From Pedobacter sp. Leaf41 (lineage in GTDB: Bacteria > Bacteroidota > Bacteroidia > Sphingobacteriales > Sphingobacteriaceae), in NCBI RefSeq assembly GCF_001422545.1, contig NZ_LMLE01000008.1, positions 113,946 through 177,945 of the forward strand: a stretch of DNA of 64,000 bases, in the 5' to 3' direction. How positions within the stretch are numbered: the stretch's first letter is position 1; each line of letters begins with the position of its first letter. Shown piece after piece: positions 55,501-63,760 of the stretch. The notes beneath the pieces were generated by a model. The model saw nothing but the letters and a program-made list of their open reading frames with translations. It had not been told where the DNA came from and searched no databases. Position numbers and translations under genes: made by a program.

Positions 55501-55619
55501 ACCGCCGATTTTTCAGCATCGCTACTGGGTTGCTGGACCTTTAAAACAGGCATTTGTGCTTTTACAAAAATGGCAATGAAGAATAGTGGGACAATGAGTA
55601 GGTATTTAGATATTTGCAT
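52542..55619 (-). CDS. exported VIT/VWA-like protein with plug-like segment, TPR and DUF2135
   Basis: 1025 residues with a signal peptide ([22 protein letters not shown]). A VIT domain (about 30-190; [49 protein letters not shown]) is followed by a VWA-like region (about 275-470) with DVSLS (DxSxS MIDAS) and LLFTDG. A Pro-rich linker precedes a stretch near residue 660-710 with [13 protein letters not shown] and [11 protein letters not shown], words of SusC-type TonB plug domains. Then TPR-like helices and a C-terminal DUF2135 beta-sandwich ([19 protein letters not shown]). It is probably a surface or periplasmic adhesion-like protein; role unknown. Confidence 0.85.
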   Translation of the reverse strand: [1025 protein letters not shown]

Positions 55620-55766
55620 GACTTTGATTTTTAATAGTGATGCAGAATATTTCGCTATTACATAAATTTATTTTTTCGACCCCAGGCCGGCGCTGCGAAA
55701 TAGGAGCAGAAACCCCCGTGAAATAAACCCGATTGAGCATAAATACTTTTAATTTTTCAATTAAAA

Positions 55767-55827
55767 GATTGAAGTGAAAGCGGGACTGCAGCAACCAAAA
55801 GGATACAGGCTATGCTTTTCCAGAAAA
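55767..55827 (+). repeat. dispersed GGACTG element, copy 3
   Basis: Begins GATTGAAGTG, then AAGCGGGACTGCAGC, and ends GCTTTTCCAGAAA. It is about 48-108 bp upstream of the YbjQ gene. Confidence 0.45.
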
Positions 55828-55874
55828 ATGTAACAATTAAATAAAATTTGCTTCTAATTATAAAAACTGAAATT

Positions 55875-56198
55875 ATGTTATTAACCACAACGCCTTCGGT
55901 TGAGGGCAGAAAAATTGTAAAATATGTTGGTCTGGTTACTGGAGAGACCATTATCGGTGCAAATATTTTTAAAGATTTATTTGCCGGGATAACAGATATT
56001 GTTGGTGGCAGGTCGAGCTCGTACGAACGCGTTTTGAGAGAAGGAAAAGATACGGCTTTGAACGAAATGCAGCAATATGCAGCTGCTTTAGGGGCAAATG
56101 CAATAGTTGGAATCGATTTGGATTATGAAACGGTAGGTAGCGGCGGTAGCATGCTTATGGTTAGCGCTAATGGCACTGCGGTTATTTTAGAGGGTTAA
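55875..56198 (+). CDS. YbjQ-family (UPF0145) protein
   Basis: 107 residues from ATG 55875; an earlier in-frame start lies in a repeat-like stretch. [26 protein letters not shown] and [21 protein letters not shown] are the family signature. Members form pentamers with Cys/His often involved in metal binding; none is obvious here. Function unsettled. Closed by a shared terminator with pfkA. Confidence 0.92.
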   Translation: MLLTTTPSVEGRKIVKYVGLVTGETIIGANIFKDLFAGITDIVGGRSSSYERVLREGKDTALNEMQQYAAALGANAIVGIDLDYETVGSGGSMLMVSANGTAVILEG

Positions 56199-56232
56199 AA
56201 TATTGCTTAAGGCGAAAACTAAGCAAAAAAAG

Positions 56233-56260
56233 AAAGTCTTTCCGGTGCGGGAAAGACTTT
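56233..56260. terminator. bidirectional terminator between YbjQ gene and pfkA
   Basis: AAAGTCTTTCC and GGAAAGACTTT form a perfect 11-bp stem with a 6-nt loop, with T-runs on both sides. Confidence 0.92.
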
Positions 56261-56279
56261 TCTATTTTATTCAAAATTT

Positions 56280-57263
56280 TTAGAAAGATAAAATATCAAT
56301 CAATTTCAGCCATTTAGAGCTTACTTTTTCTGCATCTATGTGCTTAATCGCATGATCGAAAGGGGTAAAGGTAATTTCCCGGTTAACCTGACCGGCCATT
56401 ACACAGCTTTCCCCATTGATTAAACCTTCTACCGCAGCAACCCCCAATTGACTCGCCAATACGCGATCCATACAGGTGGGTTTTCCGCCCCGTTGAATGT
56501 GCCCTAAAACAGAAACTTTGGTATCATAATGCGGGTATTTTTCCTGCAGAATTTCGCCTACTTTAAATGCACCTCCGGTATCGTCGCCTTCTGCAACAAT
56601 GATAATTTTCGATGCTTTATCTTTTCTACTATGTTCTAATTTATGTAAAATATCATCTGCGTTCATGTTCGCTTCAGGGATCATAATCGCTTCGGCGCCT
56701 ACGCCGATGCCGCTTCGCAAAGCAATCAGACCAGAATCGCGGCCCATTACTTCGACAATAAAAAGCCTGTCATGAGATTCTGCAGTGTCTCTAATCTTGT
56801 CAACCGCATCAATAACGGTGTTAATCGCAGAATCATAACCAATGGTAAAATCGGTACCAGCGAGATCGTTATCTATTGTTCCTGGCAGGCCAATGATCGG
56901 AAAATCGAACTCCTGTGCAAAAATGTTGGCACCAGTAAAGGTTCCATCTCCACCAATCACAATTAGGGCATCTATATTTTTTTCTTTTAAATTATTGTAG
57001 GCAATCTGTCGGCCTTCTTTGGTTCTAAAAGCCTCACTTCTGGCGGTTTTTAAAATCGTTCCTCCACGTTGAATGATGTTCGCAACAGATTTCCGCTCCA
57101 TGGCGATGAAATCATTACTGATAAGCCCTTCATAACCGCGGATAAAACCTGTTACTTGAATATCATAATAAATTGAGGCCCTAACTACGGCCCTAATGGC
57201 AGCGTTCATGCCTGGCGAATCTCCACCAGAGGTTAAAACGCCAATGTTCTTTATCTTTTTCAT
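56280..57263 (-). CDS. pfkA: ATP-dependent 6-phosphofructokinase
   Basis: 327 residues. GVLTSGGDSPGMNAAIRAVVR, IGGDGTFTGA (ATP loop), PGTIDNDLAGTD with catalytic Asp, VEVMGRDSG, and IQRGGKPTCMDRVLA. It catalyses the committed step of glycolysis. Length is normal. The start is 4 bp after the dsbD stop, so it is probably co-transcribed with dsbD. Confidence 0.98.
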   Translation of the reverse strand: MKKIKNIGVLTSGGDSPGMNAAIRAVVRASIYYDIQVTGFIRGYEGLISNDFIAMERKSVANIIQRGGTILKTARSEAFRTKEGRQIAYNNLKEKNIDALIVIGGDGTFTGANIFAQEFDFPIIGLPGTIDNDLAGTDFTIGYDSAINTVIDAVDKIRDTAESHDRLFIVEVMGRDSGLIALRSGIGVGAEAIMIPEANMNADDILHKLEHSRKDKASKIIIVAEGDDTGGAFKVGEILQEKYPHYDTKVSVLGHIQRGGKPTCMDRVLASQLGVAAVEGLINGESCVMAGQVNREITFTPFDHAIKHIDAEKVSSKWLKLIDILSF

Positions 57264-57267
57264 TTAA

Positions 57268-58959
57268 TTATTTCTTTCCATTGAAAATATCCAAGGCACT
57301 CTGCAAATATAGCGCATATTCTTTTGCATCGAATATTGCGCCTTGAGGAGCCACAAGGGTTTTCAAATCATGACCAGCCAATACATAAAATGGCTGAGAA
57401 TTGGAATTATAGGTAGTTGCCTGAAAATCTGCATTCCAGGCGCCTAAATCTTTGGTTTGTTTACGAAGGATTTCTGAATAATGCACCTGATTAGCTGGCA
57501 CTTCTATTGATCGCTCATCAACATAAAGCTGAATAAGAACAAACTCTTCTCTGATCAATCGGCCAACTTCCGGATCAATCCATACCTGATCTTCCATTCT
57601 CCTGCAGTTTACACAAGCATGGCCAGTAAAATCAATTAATAAAGGTTTTTTAACTTCTTTAGCATAAGCAAGTCCTTCATTTAAGTCGAAAAACGCATTA
57701 AAGCCACGGGGTGGGTGCAATTTCTCAGCATATTTCACTTTGGCAGGAAAACCTGTAGGCGGCGTTGAAGCTTGAGCATTTCCTCCTAAAACAAAATCCT
57801 GAGTATTCATTGGCGGGGCTAAACCGCTTAATGTGCTCACTGGAGCACCCCATAATCCAGGTAAAATATATACAGCAAATGAAAAGGAAAGAATAGCTAA
57901 AAACAGCCTAGGTACAGAAACATAAGGTAAATCACTGTCGTGTGAGAATTTGATTTTCCCTAAAAGATATATTCCCATCAACACGAAAATCACAATCCAA
58001 AGGCAAAGGAAAACTTCTCTATCGAACCACTCCCAATGCCATACCAAATCTGCAGCTGATAAAAATTTAAGTGCTAAAGCCAATTCGAGAAAGCCTAAAC
58101 ATACTTTTACGCTGTTTAACCATCCGCCAGATTTAGGCATGCTGTTTAAAAAGCCTGGAAAAATAGCAGATAAAGTAAAAGGCAGAGCCAGAGCAAGGGC
58201 GAAACCGAACATGCCTACCGCCGGACCGAGCACATTGCCTTTTGAACTTGCTTCTACCAACAAGGTTCCAATTATTGGGCCTGTACACGAAAATGAAACT
58301 AAAGCTAAAGAGGCCGCCATAAAAAATATGCCTCCTAAACCTTTACTGGTATCTGCTTTCTGATCGATCTTGTTTACAAACGAACTAGGCAAGGTAATTT
58401 CGAAAGCGCCAAAGAAAGAAATGGCGAATACAACAAGCAGAATAAAGAATGCAAAGTTGAACCAGCCACTACTACTTAATTCATTTAGCTTACTTGAACC
58501 GAAAAGAACGGTAATGAGTAAGCCAAATACCACATAAATAACAATGATCGAAATTCCATAGATGATGGCTTGTCCGATGCCTTTTTTTCTACTGCCCGCT
58601 TTTTTAGTAAAATAACTAATTGTTAGTGGTACCATGGGGAAGATGCAGGGCATTAAAAAAGCTAGAAAGCCACCGAAAAGACCTTTGATAAAGGTTTGCC
58701 AAAGGGTTAGTTTTTCGGCTCCATCAGTTGAAGACGAAGGCTTCTCGACGTTGTTTTGGCTAATTGGTTTATCTTTTTTAACGGTATCTGCAATAATTTT
58801 ATTTGCTGCGCTATCTTGTGCAGAGCCTACCTCTGTAAAAACGATATCGTCGGGCGGAGCCGTGCTCGTAGTATCTTGTGTTACAGTAGCGTAACTTTTA
58901 AGAGCAGGTAACGCCAGAAACGTTAATGCTATTAATAACAATAAAAAAACCTTTTTCAT
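57268..58959 (-). CDS. dsbD: thiol:disulfide interchange protein DsbD (transmembrane and thioredoxin parts)
   Basis: 563 residues. Signal peptide (about 1-24), a short linker, then the DsbD/CcdA transmembrane region (about 85-390, about eight helices; PCIFPMVPLTISYF and SCTGPIIGTLL carry the two redox Cys), and a C-terminal thioredoxin-like domain with CVNC (about 448-451, GHACVNCRRMEDQVW). It moves electrons from cytoplasmic thioredoxin to periplasmic partners. The N-terminal delivery domain is absent here and is encoded separately at 59102. Confidence 0.95.
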   Translation of the reverse strand: MKKVFLLLLIALTFLALPALKSYATVTQDTTSTAPPDDIVFTEVGSAQDSAANKIIADTVKKDKPISQNNVEKPSSSTDGAEKLTLWQTFIKGLFGGFLAFLMPCIFPMVPLTISYFTKKAGSRKKGIGQAIIYGISIIVIYVVFGLLITVLFGSSKLNELSSSGWFNFAFFILLVVFAISFFGAFEITLPSSFVNKIDQKADTSKGLGGIFFMAASLALVSFSCTGPIIGTLLVEASSKGNVLGPAVGMFGFALALALPFTLSAIFPGFLNSMPKSGGWLNSVKVCLGFLELALALKFLSAADLVWHWEWFDREVFLCLWIVIFVLMGIYLLGKIKFSHDSDLPYVSVPRLFLAILSFSFAVYILPGLWGAPVSTLSGLAPPMNTQDFVLGGNAQASTPPTGFPAKVKYAEKLHPPRGFNAFFDLNEGLAYAKEVKKPLLIDFTGHACVNCRRMEDQVWIDPEVGRLIREEFVLIQLYVDERSIEVPANQVHYSEILRKQTKDLGAWNADFQATTYNSNSQPFYVLAGHDLKTLVAPQGAIFDAKEYALYLQSALDIFNGKK

Positions 58960-59053
58960 TTGTGTGTTTTGTGTTTGAGGCGTGAAATTAAGAATAATTT
59001 CATAAAGACATCCCGCTAATGCCGAATGGACCTCAGATTTTACTTTAAAAAGA

Positions 59054-59080
59054 AACAGTCCCGAAAAATTCGGGACTGTT
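59054..59080 (-). terminator. rho-independent terminator between the DsbD N-domain gene and dsbD
   Basis: AACAGTCCCGAA and TTCGGGACTGTT form a perfect 12-bp stem with a 3-nt loop, followed on the minus strand by T-rich sequence. Confidence 0.85.
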
Positions 59081-59101
59081 AGGTAATACTTTTAATATCA
59101 A

Positions 59102-59551
59102 TTATTTAACCGGGATACTAAACTCAACTTCTTCCGGCGGCAAGCATTGTCTATCGTTACAAACCATAAACTCTACTTTGCCTTTAACAGTTGTTGCGGC
59201 TTTATTCAATTTAACTTTTTGCGTGAAGATTACCGATTTCTCAAAATAACTTACATTCATTTTAAAGGTGTCTTCGTATTTTGTAATGGCTTTTGGCTCA
59301 GCAGTTTTACCCACTAATGAAAAATCTTTCGAAGGGGAGAAAGTAAAAGTTGTTTTTACCGGACCTCCGTCTTTAACATTTTGAGAGTAGATGTGCCATC
59401 TATCGTCAATTGTTGCTTTTAAATATAAAACAGCTTCAGTTTTACTAACCTTTTTTGCTGCGTAAGACCAGGTAACTGGCTTTTCGATTTGAGCAAATGC
59501 CGCAACAACAGTAAACAATACCATTGATAACGCCAGTGTGATTTTTTTCAT
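59102..59551 (-). CDS. stand-alone DsbD N-terminal (disulfide-delivery) domain
   Basis: 149 residues from ATG 59551; a longer in-frame start would bury the signal peptide MKKITLALSMVLFTVVAAFA. The mature domain is the beta-sandwich of DsbD N-terminal type (DRWHIYSQN.KDGGPV) ending in CNDRQCLPPEEVEFSIPV, whose two Cys are redox active. It should accept electrons from the DsbD transmembrane unit, encoded next. It lies 7 bp after birA, an odd pairing. Confidence 0.9.
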   Translation of the reverse strand: MKKITLALSMVLFTVVAAFAQIEKPVTWSYAAKKVSKTEAVLYLKATIDDRWHIYSQNVKDGGPVKTTFTFSPSKDFSLVGKTAEPKAITKYEDTFKMNVSYFEKSVIFTQKVKLNKAATTVKGKVEFMVCNDRQCLPPEEVEFSIPVK

Positions 59552-59558
59552 TGTGTGT

Positions 59559-60335
59559 TTATTTTGTGTGTGTAAATTCAATTTGTTTAAAGTTAAAAGA
59601 TTTTTGATCATTACCTACCTTCATGATTAATCGCCCCTCATCTTCAACACCTATAATCTCACCTTCAAAAACCCGTCCATCTTCTTTATAATATGCCAGT
59701 TTATTTATGGCGTATAACTTTTCGAGGTATCGATTTTTAAGGCTTTCAAATTTTCCTGATTTCAAAACTAGGTAGTATTTCTCCATAAAGACGAATAATT
59801 TCTCCATAATTACTTCCAGCTGAAACTCTTTTTGTAAAATCTGAAAGACAGAGCTGGCACGCTGCGTTATTTCTTCGGGGAAATCTGTTTGATTAATATT
59901 TAAACCAATGCCAATAACGGATGATTTTATGATTGTACCTGTCAGTGCGTTTTCTATTAAAACGCCACCCAGTTTCTTATCTAAATAGTACATATCATTT
60001 GGCCATTTAATACTTATTCCGCTTGTGATAAAATATGATAAAGTTTCACTAATGGCCAAACTAACCGCCATATTGAGATAAAACTGTTTATCAAGAGGCA
60101 AGAATGAGGGTTTAAGATAGATACTCAAACTGATGTTTTTACCCACCTGCGTTTGCCAAACGCTATTCTGTTGCCCTCTACCAGCGAATTGATTATCTGC
60201 CATAATTACAGTTCCTTCCGGTAATGGCTCGGATTTTGACACCAGTTCTTTCAAAAAGTTATTCGTAGAATCAACCTCTTTTAATTTGATTAAATTTTGA
60301 CCAACAAATAGTGTCGAAAAAGTGTTATTTTGCAA
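59559..60335 (-). CDS. birA: biotin--[acetyl-CoA-carboxylase] ligase
   Basis: 258 residues, starting at a TTG (no upstream ATG). Catalytic motifs: EVDSTNNFLKEL, GRGQQNSVWQTQVGKNISLSIY, IKWPNDMYYLDKKLGGVLIE and GIGLNINQ. There is no N-terminal HTH, so it attaches biotin but is not a repressor of the bio operon. A small C-terminal SH3-like domain follows (GEIIGVEDEGRLIM). Divergent from rsfS across 44 bp. Confidence 0.95.
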   Translation of the reverse strand: MQNNTFSTLFVGQNLIKLKEVDSTNNFLKELVSKSEPLPEGTVIMADNQFAGRGQQNSVWQTQVGKNISLSIYLKPSFLPLDKQFYLNMAVSLAISETLSYFITSGISIKWPNDMYYLDKKLGGVLIENALTGTIIKSSVIGIGLNINQTDFPEEITQRASSVFQILQKEFQLEVIMEKLFVFMEKYYLVLKSGKFESLKNRYLEKLYAINKLAYYKEDGRVFEGEIIGVEDEGRLIMKVGNDQKSFNFKQIEFTHTK

Positions 60336-60379
60336 GGGTTGAATTTATAATATTGTAATTCCAAAATTAAAGCATTTTA

Positions 60380-60754
60380 ATGGTAAAAAAGAAAATAGTA
60401 GCCCTTTCTACATACCTTTCTGAGTTGGCCGTTCATGGCATTCAAGAGAAAAAAGGAGAAGATATAGTGCGGTTAGATCTAAAAAATATTCATACATCTG
60501 TAGCAGATTATTTTATAATAACGAGTGCAAATTCTAGTACTCAGGTGAAAGCAATTGCCGATAGTGTAGAAAAAGAAATCTATAAAGCGACTCAAACCGA
60601 CCCAAGACATAAGGAAGGTTTCGAATCGGCAGATTGGATTATTCTTGATTATTTTGATGTGGTTGTGCACATTTTTAAAACTGAAAAACGCCATTTTTAT
60701 GGCATAGAAGAATTGTGGGGAGATGCTGAGAGTACAAATTACAAAAGCGCATAA
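60380..60754 (+). CDS. rsfS: ribosomal silencing factor RsfS
   Basis: 124 residues with DIVRLDLKNIHTSVADYFIITSANSSTQVKAIADSVEKE and DWIILDYFDVVVHIF, the RsfS/Iojap core. It binds L14 and blocks subunit joining in slow growth. ftsH follows after 27 bp, the usual order in Bacteroidota. Confidence 0.96.
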   Translation: MVKKKIVALSTYLSELAVHGIQEKKGEDIVRLDLKNIHTSVADYFIITSANSSTQVKAIADSVEKEIYKATQTDPRHKEGFESADWIILDYFDVVVHIFKTEKRHFYGIEELWGDAESTNYKSA

Positions 60755-60781
60755 CCTCTGGAACCATTTTGAACAAGACAA

Positions 60782-62887
60782 ATGAACGATAATCAAAATA
60801 CAAACGAAAACAAAAAACCGGGAAAGAGAATTCCTAATATCCCGAAAAAACCACAAAAAGGACCAAAGTTTAATATTTTCTGGGTTTATGCTGCAATTAT
60901 AGTTGCTATCATAGCTGCTCAGGTTTTATTTTCTGGAGATGGCGGTAAGAAAGTTGATTATCCAGAATTCGAAAGCAAAATGCTTTTGACTGGAGACGTT
61001 GAAAAATTGGTCGCTTATAAAAGCGAAGATTTAGTTAAAGTGGAAGTTTATATTAAAAAATCTGCTTTAGATAAACCAGAATACGAGAAATATAAAAGCA
61101 CAAGTAAGTTTTCTACTGCCAATAGTGGCCCAATTGTATACTTCAATGCTGGTACAATGGATGGCCTGGATAAGCAGTTGGCAGAGTCGCAAAAAAACCT
61201 TCCTGCTGATCAACCAAGAATTTTGGCTGAAAAAGATAGCCGTAGTAATCCATTCTTAGGTTTGTTGGTTAACATCGGTTTGCCATTGCTTTTATTAATC
61301 GGTTTCTGGATTTTTATGATGCGTAGAATGGGCGGCGGTGGTGCCGGTGGCGGTCAAATTTTCAGCATTGGTAAATCAAAAGCAACACTTTTTGATAAAG
61401 AAAGTCAGGTTAACATTACGTTTAATGATGTTGCGGGCTTAGAAGAAGCAAAACAAGAGGTAATGGAGATTGTAGATTTCCTTAAAAACCCTAAAAAATA
61501 TACCAACCTTGGAGGTAAAATTCCAAAAGGTGCATTGCTTGTTGGTTCGCCAGGTACTGGTAAAACTTTGTTGGCTAAAGCTGTTGCCGGTGAAGCGCAA
61601 GTTCCATTCTTCTCTTTATCAGGTTCTGATTTCGTGGAAATGTTTGTAGGGGTAGGTGCGTCACGTGTGAGGGACTTATTTAAGCAAGCAAAAGACAAGG
61701 CGCCGTGTATCATCTTTATTGATGAGGTGGATGCAATTGGTCGTGCTCGTGGAAAAAACAGCGTAATGGGTGGAAACGATGAGCGTGAAAACACATTAAA
61801 CCAATTATTGGTAGAGATGGATGGTTTCGGAACGGATTCAGGTATTATCATTTTAGCGGCAACCAACCGTCCTGATGTATTGGACTCTGCTTTATTGCGC
61901 CCCGGTCGTTTCGATAGACAAATTTCTATTGATAAACCAGATTTAGTGGGTCGTGAGCATATTTTTAATGTTCACTTGAAGCCTATTAAAACAGCGCAGG
62001 AAGTTGATGCAAAAAAACTATCTGCTCAAACCCCAGGTTTCGCAGGTGCAGAAATTGCCAATGTTTGTAACGAAGCAGCATTAATCGCAGCACGTAGAAA
62101 CAAAGAGCAGGTTGATATGCAAGATTTCCAAGATGCAATTGACCGGGTAATTGGTGGATTAGAAAAGAAAAATAAAATCATTTCGCCAGAAGAAAAACGA
62201 ATCGTTGCTTATCATGAAGCTGGGCACGCTATTGCAGGTTGGTTCCTGGAACATGCAGACCCATTGGTTAAAGTTTCTATTGTTCCACGTGGAGTTGCAG
62301 CCTTGGGTTATGCCCAATACTTACCAAAAGAACAGTTTTTATATACAACGGAGCAGTTAATCGACGGAATGTGTATGACAATGGGAGGACGTGTTGCTGA
62401 AGACATTACTTTCGGTAAAATTTCAACCGGGGCTCAAAACGATTTGGAGCGCATTACCAAACTTTCTTATGCCATGGTGAGTATTTATGGTATGAACGAG
62501 GCTGTAGGTAACGTTTCGTTTCACGATCCTCAGAACGAATACAATTTTAACAAGCCATATTCTGAAAAAACATCTGAATTAATTGATGTTGAAGTTCGTA
62601 AACTGATTGGAGATGTGTACATCAAAACCAAACAATTGTTGTTGGATAAACAGGATGGGTTAGAAAAATTAGCTCAAAAATTATTGGAAAAAGAAATCTT
62701 ATTCCAGGCAGATTTGGAGGAAATCTTAGGCAAACGTCCTTTTGATACCAGAACCACATACGATGAATTCGTGAATGGAACTGGAGATCAGACTCCGGCA
62801 GCAGAAGGATTGCTTCACGATGGCGTTAGCGATACAGATATTAACAAAGAAGTATCTGGTTTAAATCCCTCTTCTGAGAAAGAGTAA
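60782..62887 (+). CDS. ftsH: ATP-dependent zinc metalloprotease FtsH
   Basis: 701 residues. A cytoplasmic N-tail, first transmembrane helix (about 35-52), periplasmic part, second helix (about 155-180), then AAA+ with Walker A GSPGTGKTLLAKAV (about 255), Walker B CIIFIDEVDAIGR, and SRH, and protease HEAGH (about 478-482) with the distal Asp further on. The C-terminus is acidic. It degrades membrane and soluble proteins. A weak terminator follows. Confidence 0.98.
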   Translation: MNDNQNTNENKKPGKRIPNIPKKPQKGPKFNIFWVYAAIIVAIIAAQVLFSGDGGKKVDYPEFESKMLLTGDVEKLVAYKSEDLVKVEVYIKKSALDKPEYEKYKSTSKFSTANSGPIVYFNAGTMDGLDKQLAESQKNLPADQPRILAEKDSRSNPFLGLLVNIGLPLLLLIGFWIFMMRRMGGGGAGGGQIFSIGKSKATLFDKESQVNITFNDVAGLEEAKQEVMEIVDFLKNPKKYTNLGGKIPKGALLVGSPGTGKTLLAKAVAGEAQVPFFSLSGSDFVEMFVGVGASRVRDLFKQAKDKAPCIIFIDEVDAIGRARGKNSVMGGNDERENTLNQLLVEMDGFGTDSGIIILAATNRPDVLDSALLRPGRFDRQISIDKPDLVGREHIFNVHLKPIKTAQEVDAKKLSAQTPGFAGAEIANVCNEAALIAARRNKEQVDMQDFQDAIDRVIGGLEKKNKIISPEEKRIVAYHEAGHAIAGWFLEHADPLVKVSIVPRGVAALGYAQYLPKEQFLYTTEQLIDGMCMTMGGRVAEDITFGKISTGAQNDLERITKLSYAMVSIYGMNEAVGNVSFHDPQNEYNFNKPYSEKTSELIDVEVRKLIGDVYIKTKQLLLDKQDGLEKLAQKLLEKEILFQADLEEILGKRPFDTRTTYDEFVNGTGDQTPAAEGLLHDGVSDTDINKEVSGLNPSSEKE

Positions 62888-62931
62888 ATAGATATGCTCC
62901 ATTGCATATAAACACAATTATACATAAGTTT

Positions 62932-62970
62932 GAAACCTTGAACCTTAAAAGTTCAGGGTTTCATTTGTTT
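62932..62970 (+). terminator. probable terminator after ftsH
   Basis: GAAACCTTGAAC and GTTCAGGGTTTC form a 12-bp stem with one G-U pair and a 7-nt loop, followed by a short T-rich stretch. Confidence 0.6.
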
Positions 62971-63044
62971 AGATACATTGATTAACAAATCAACTACAAG
63001 ACACAGAACTTGTTTTGCATCTTAACAAAAGCAAGTACAAAAAA

Positions 63045-63689
63045 ATGAAGGATAATACCACCGCTAAAGAACAAATACTAAAAAAGATAAGGAAAGCGCT
63101 TTTGGAGAAGCGAGAAAATCCATATCCTAATGCGGAGGAAAGTCCTCTTTACAAAAAAAACACGCAAGAACTTGAGGTACTATTTGCCGAACAGTTGACT
63201 GCTATTTCCGGAAATTTTATCTTTTGTGAAGATGGCATCGATTTTTTTGAAAACATGCTTCAATTGGCAGATAAGTTTAAATGGCGCAAAATTTACTGCT
63301 GGGAACCTGAACTTCAGGAATTTCTGGCTAAGTATGAATTTCCTTTTTACCAAACAGATAAAGATTTTGAGCAAGCTGAAGTGGGCATCACCTTGTGCGA
63401 AGCATTGGTTGCCAGAAACGGAAGCGTAATGGTTACCAACCAAAGTGCAGCCGGCAGAAGGCTAAGCATTTTCCCGCATCACCACATTGTGATTGCCAGA
63501 ACGAGTCAACTGGTTTTAGATTTAAAAGATGCCTTCCAGCTGCTTAAAAATAAATACGGAAATCAAATTCCATCGATGATCAGCAATATTACCGGACCAA
63601 GTAGAACGGCGGATATTGAGAAAACATTGGTATTAGGTGCGCATGGGCCAAAAGAATTGTTTGTGTTTTTAATTGACGATTTTAGTTAA
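63045..63689 (+). CDS. LUD-domain protein (LutC/YkgG family)
   Basis: 214 residues from ATG 63045; an upstream start is less likely. The LUD fold has VGITLCEALVARNGSVMVTNQSAAGRRLSIFPHHHIVIA and SMISNITGPSRTADIEKTLVLGAHGPKELFVFLID. LutC takes part in lactate oxidation with LutA/LutB, neither of which is nearby, so the role here is open. Confidence 0.9.
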   Translation: MKDNTTAKEQILKKIRKALLEKRENPYPNAEESPLYKKNTQELEVLFAEQLTAISGNFIFCEDGIDFFENMLQLADKFKWRKIYCWEPELQEFLAKYEFPFYQTDKDFEQAEVGITLCEALVARNGSVMVTNQSAAGRRLSIFPHHHIVIARTSQLVLDLKDAFQLLKNKYGNQIPSMISNITGPSRTADIEKTLVLGAHGPKELFVFLIDDFS

Positions 63690-63731
63690 AAAATTTCTAT
63701 TTCTTATTTATTAACCATATTTTTATACTAC

Positions 63732-63753
63732 ATACCGTTTTAGTATGCGGTAT
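63732..63753. promoter_or_regulatory. palindrome upstream of KAS III gene
   Basis: ATACCG, 10 bp, CGGTAT, located 8 bp before the start codon of the KAS III gene. It could be an operator or a leader hairpin; evidence is only symmetry and position. Confidence 0.3.
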
Positions 63754-63760
63754 TATAATT

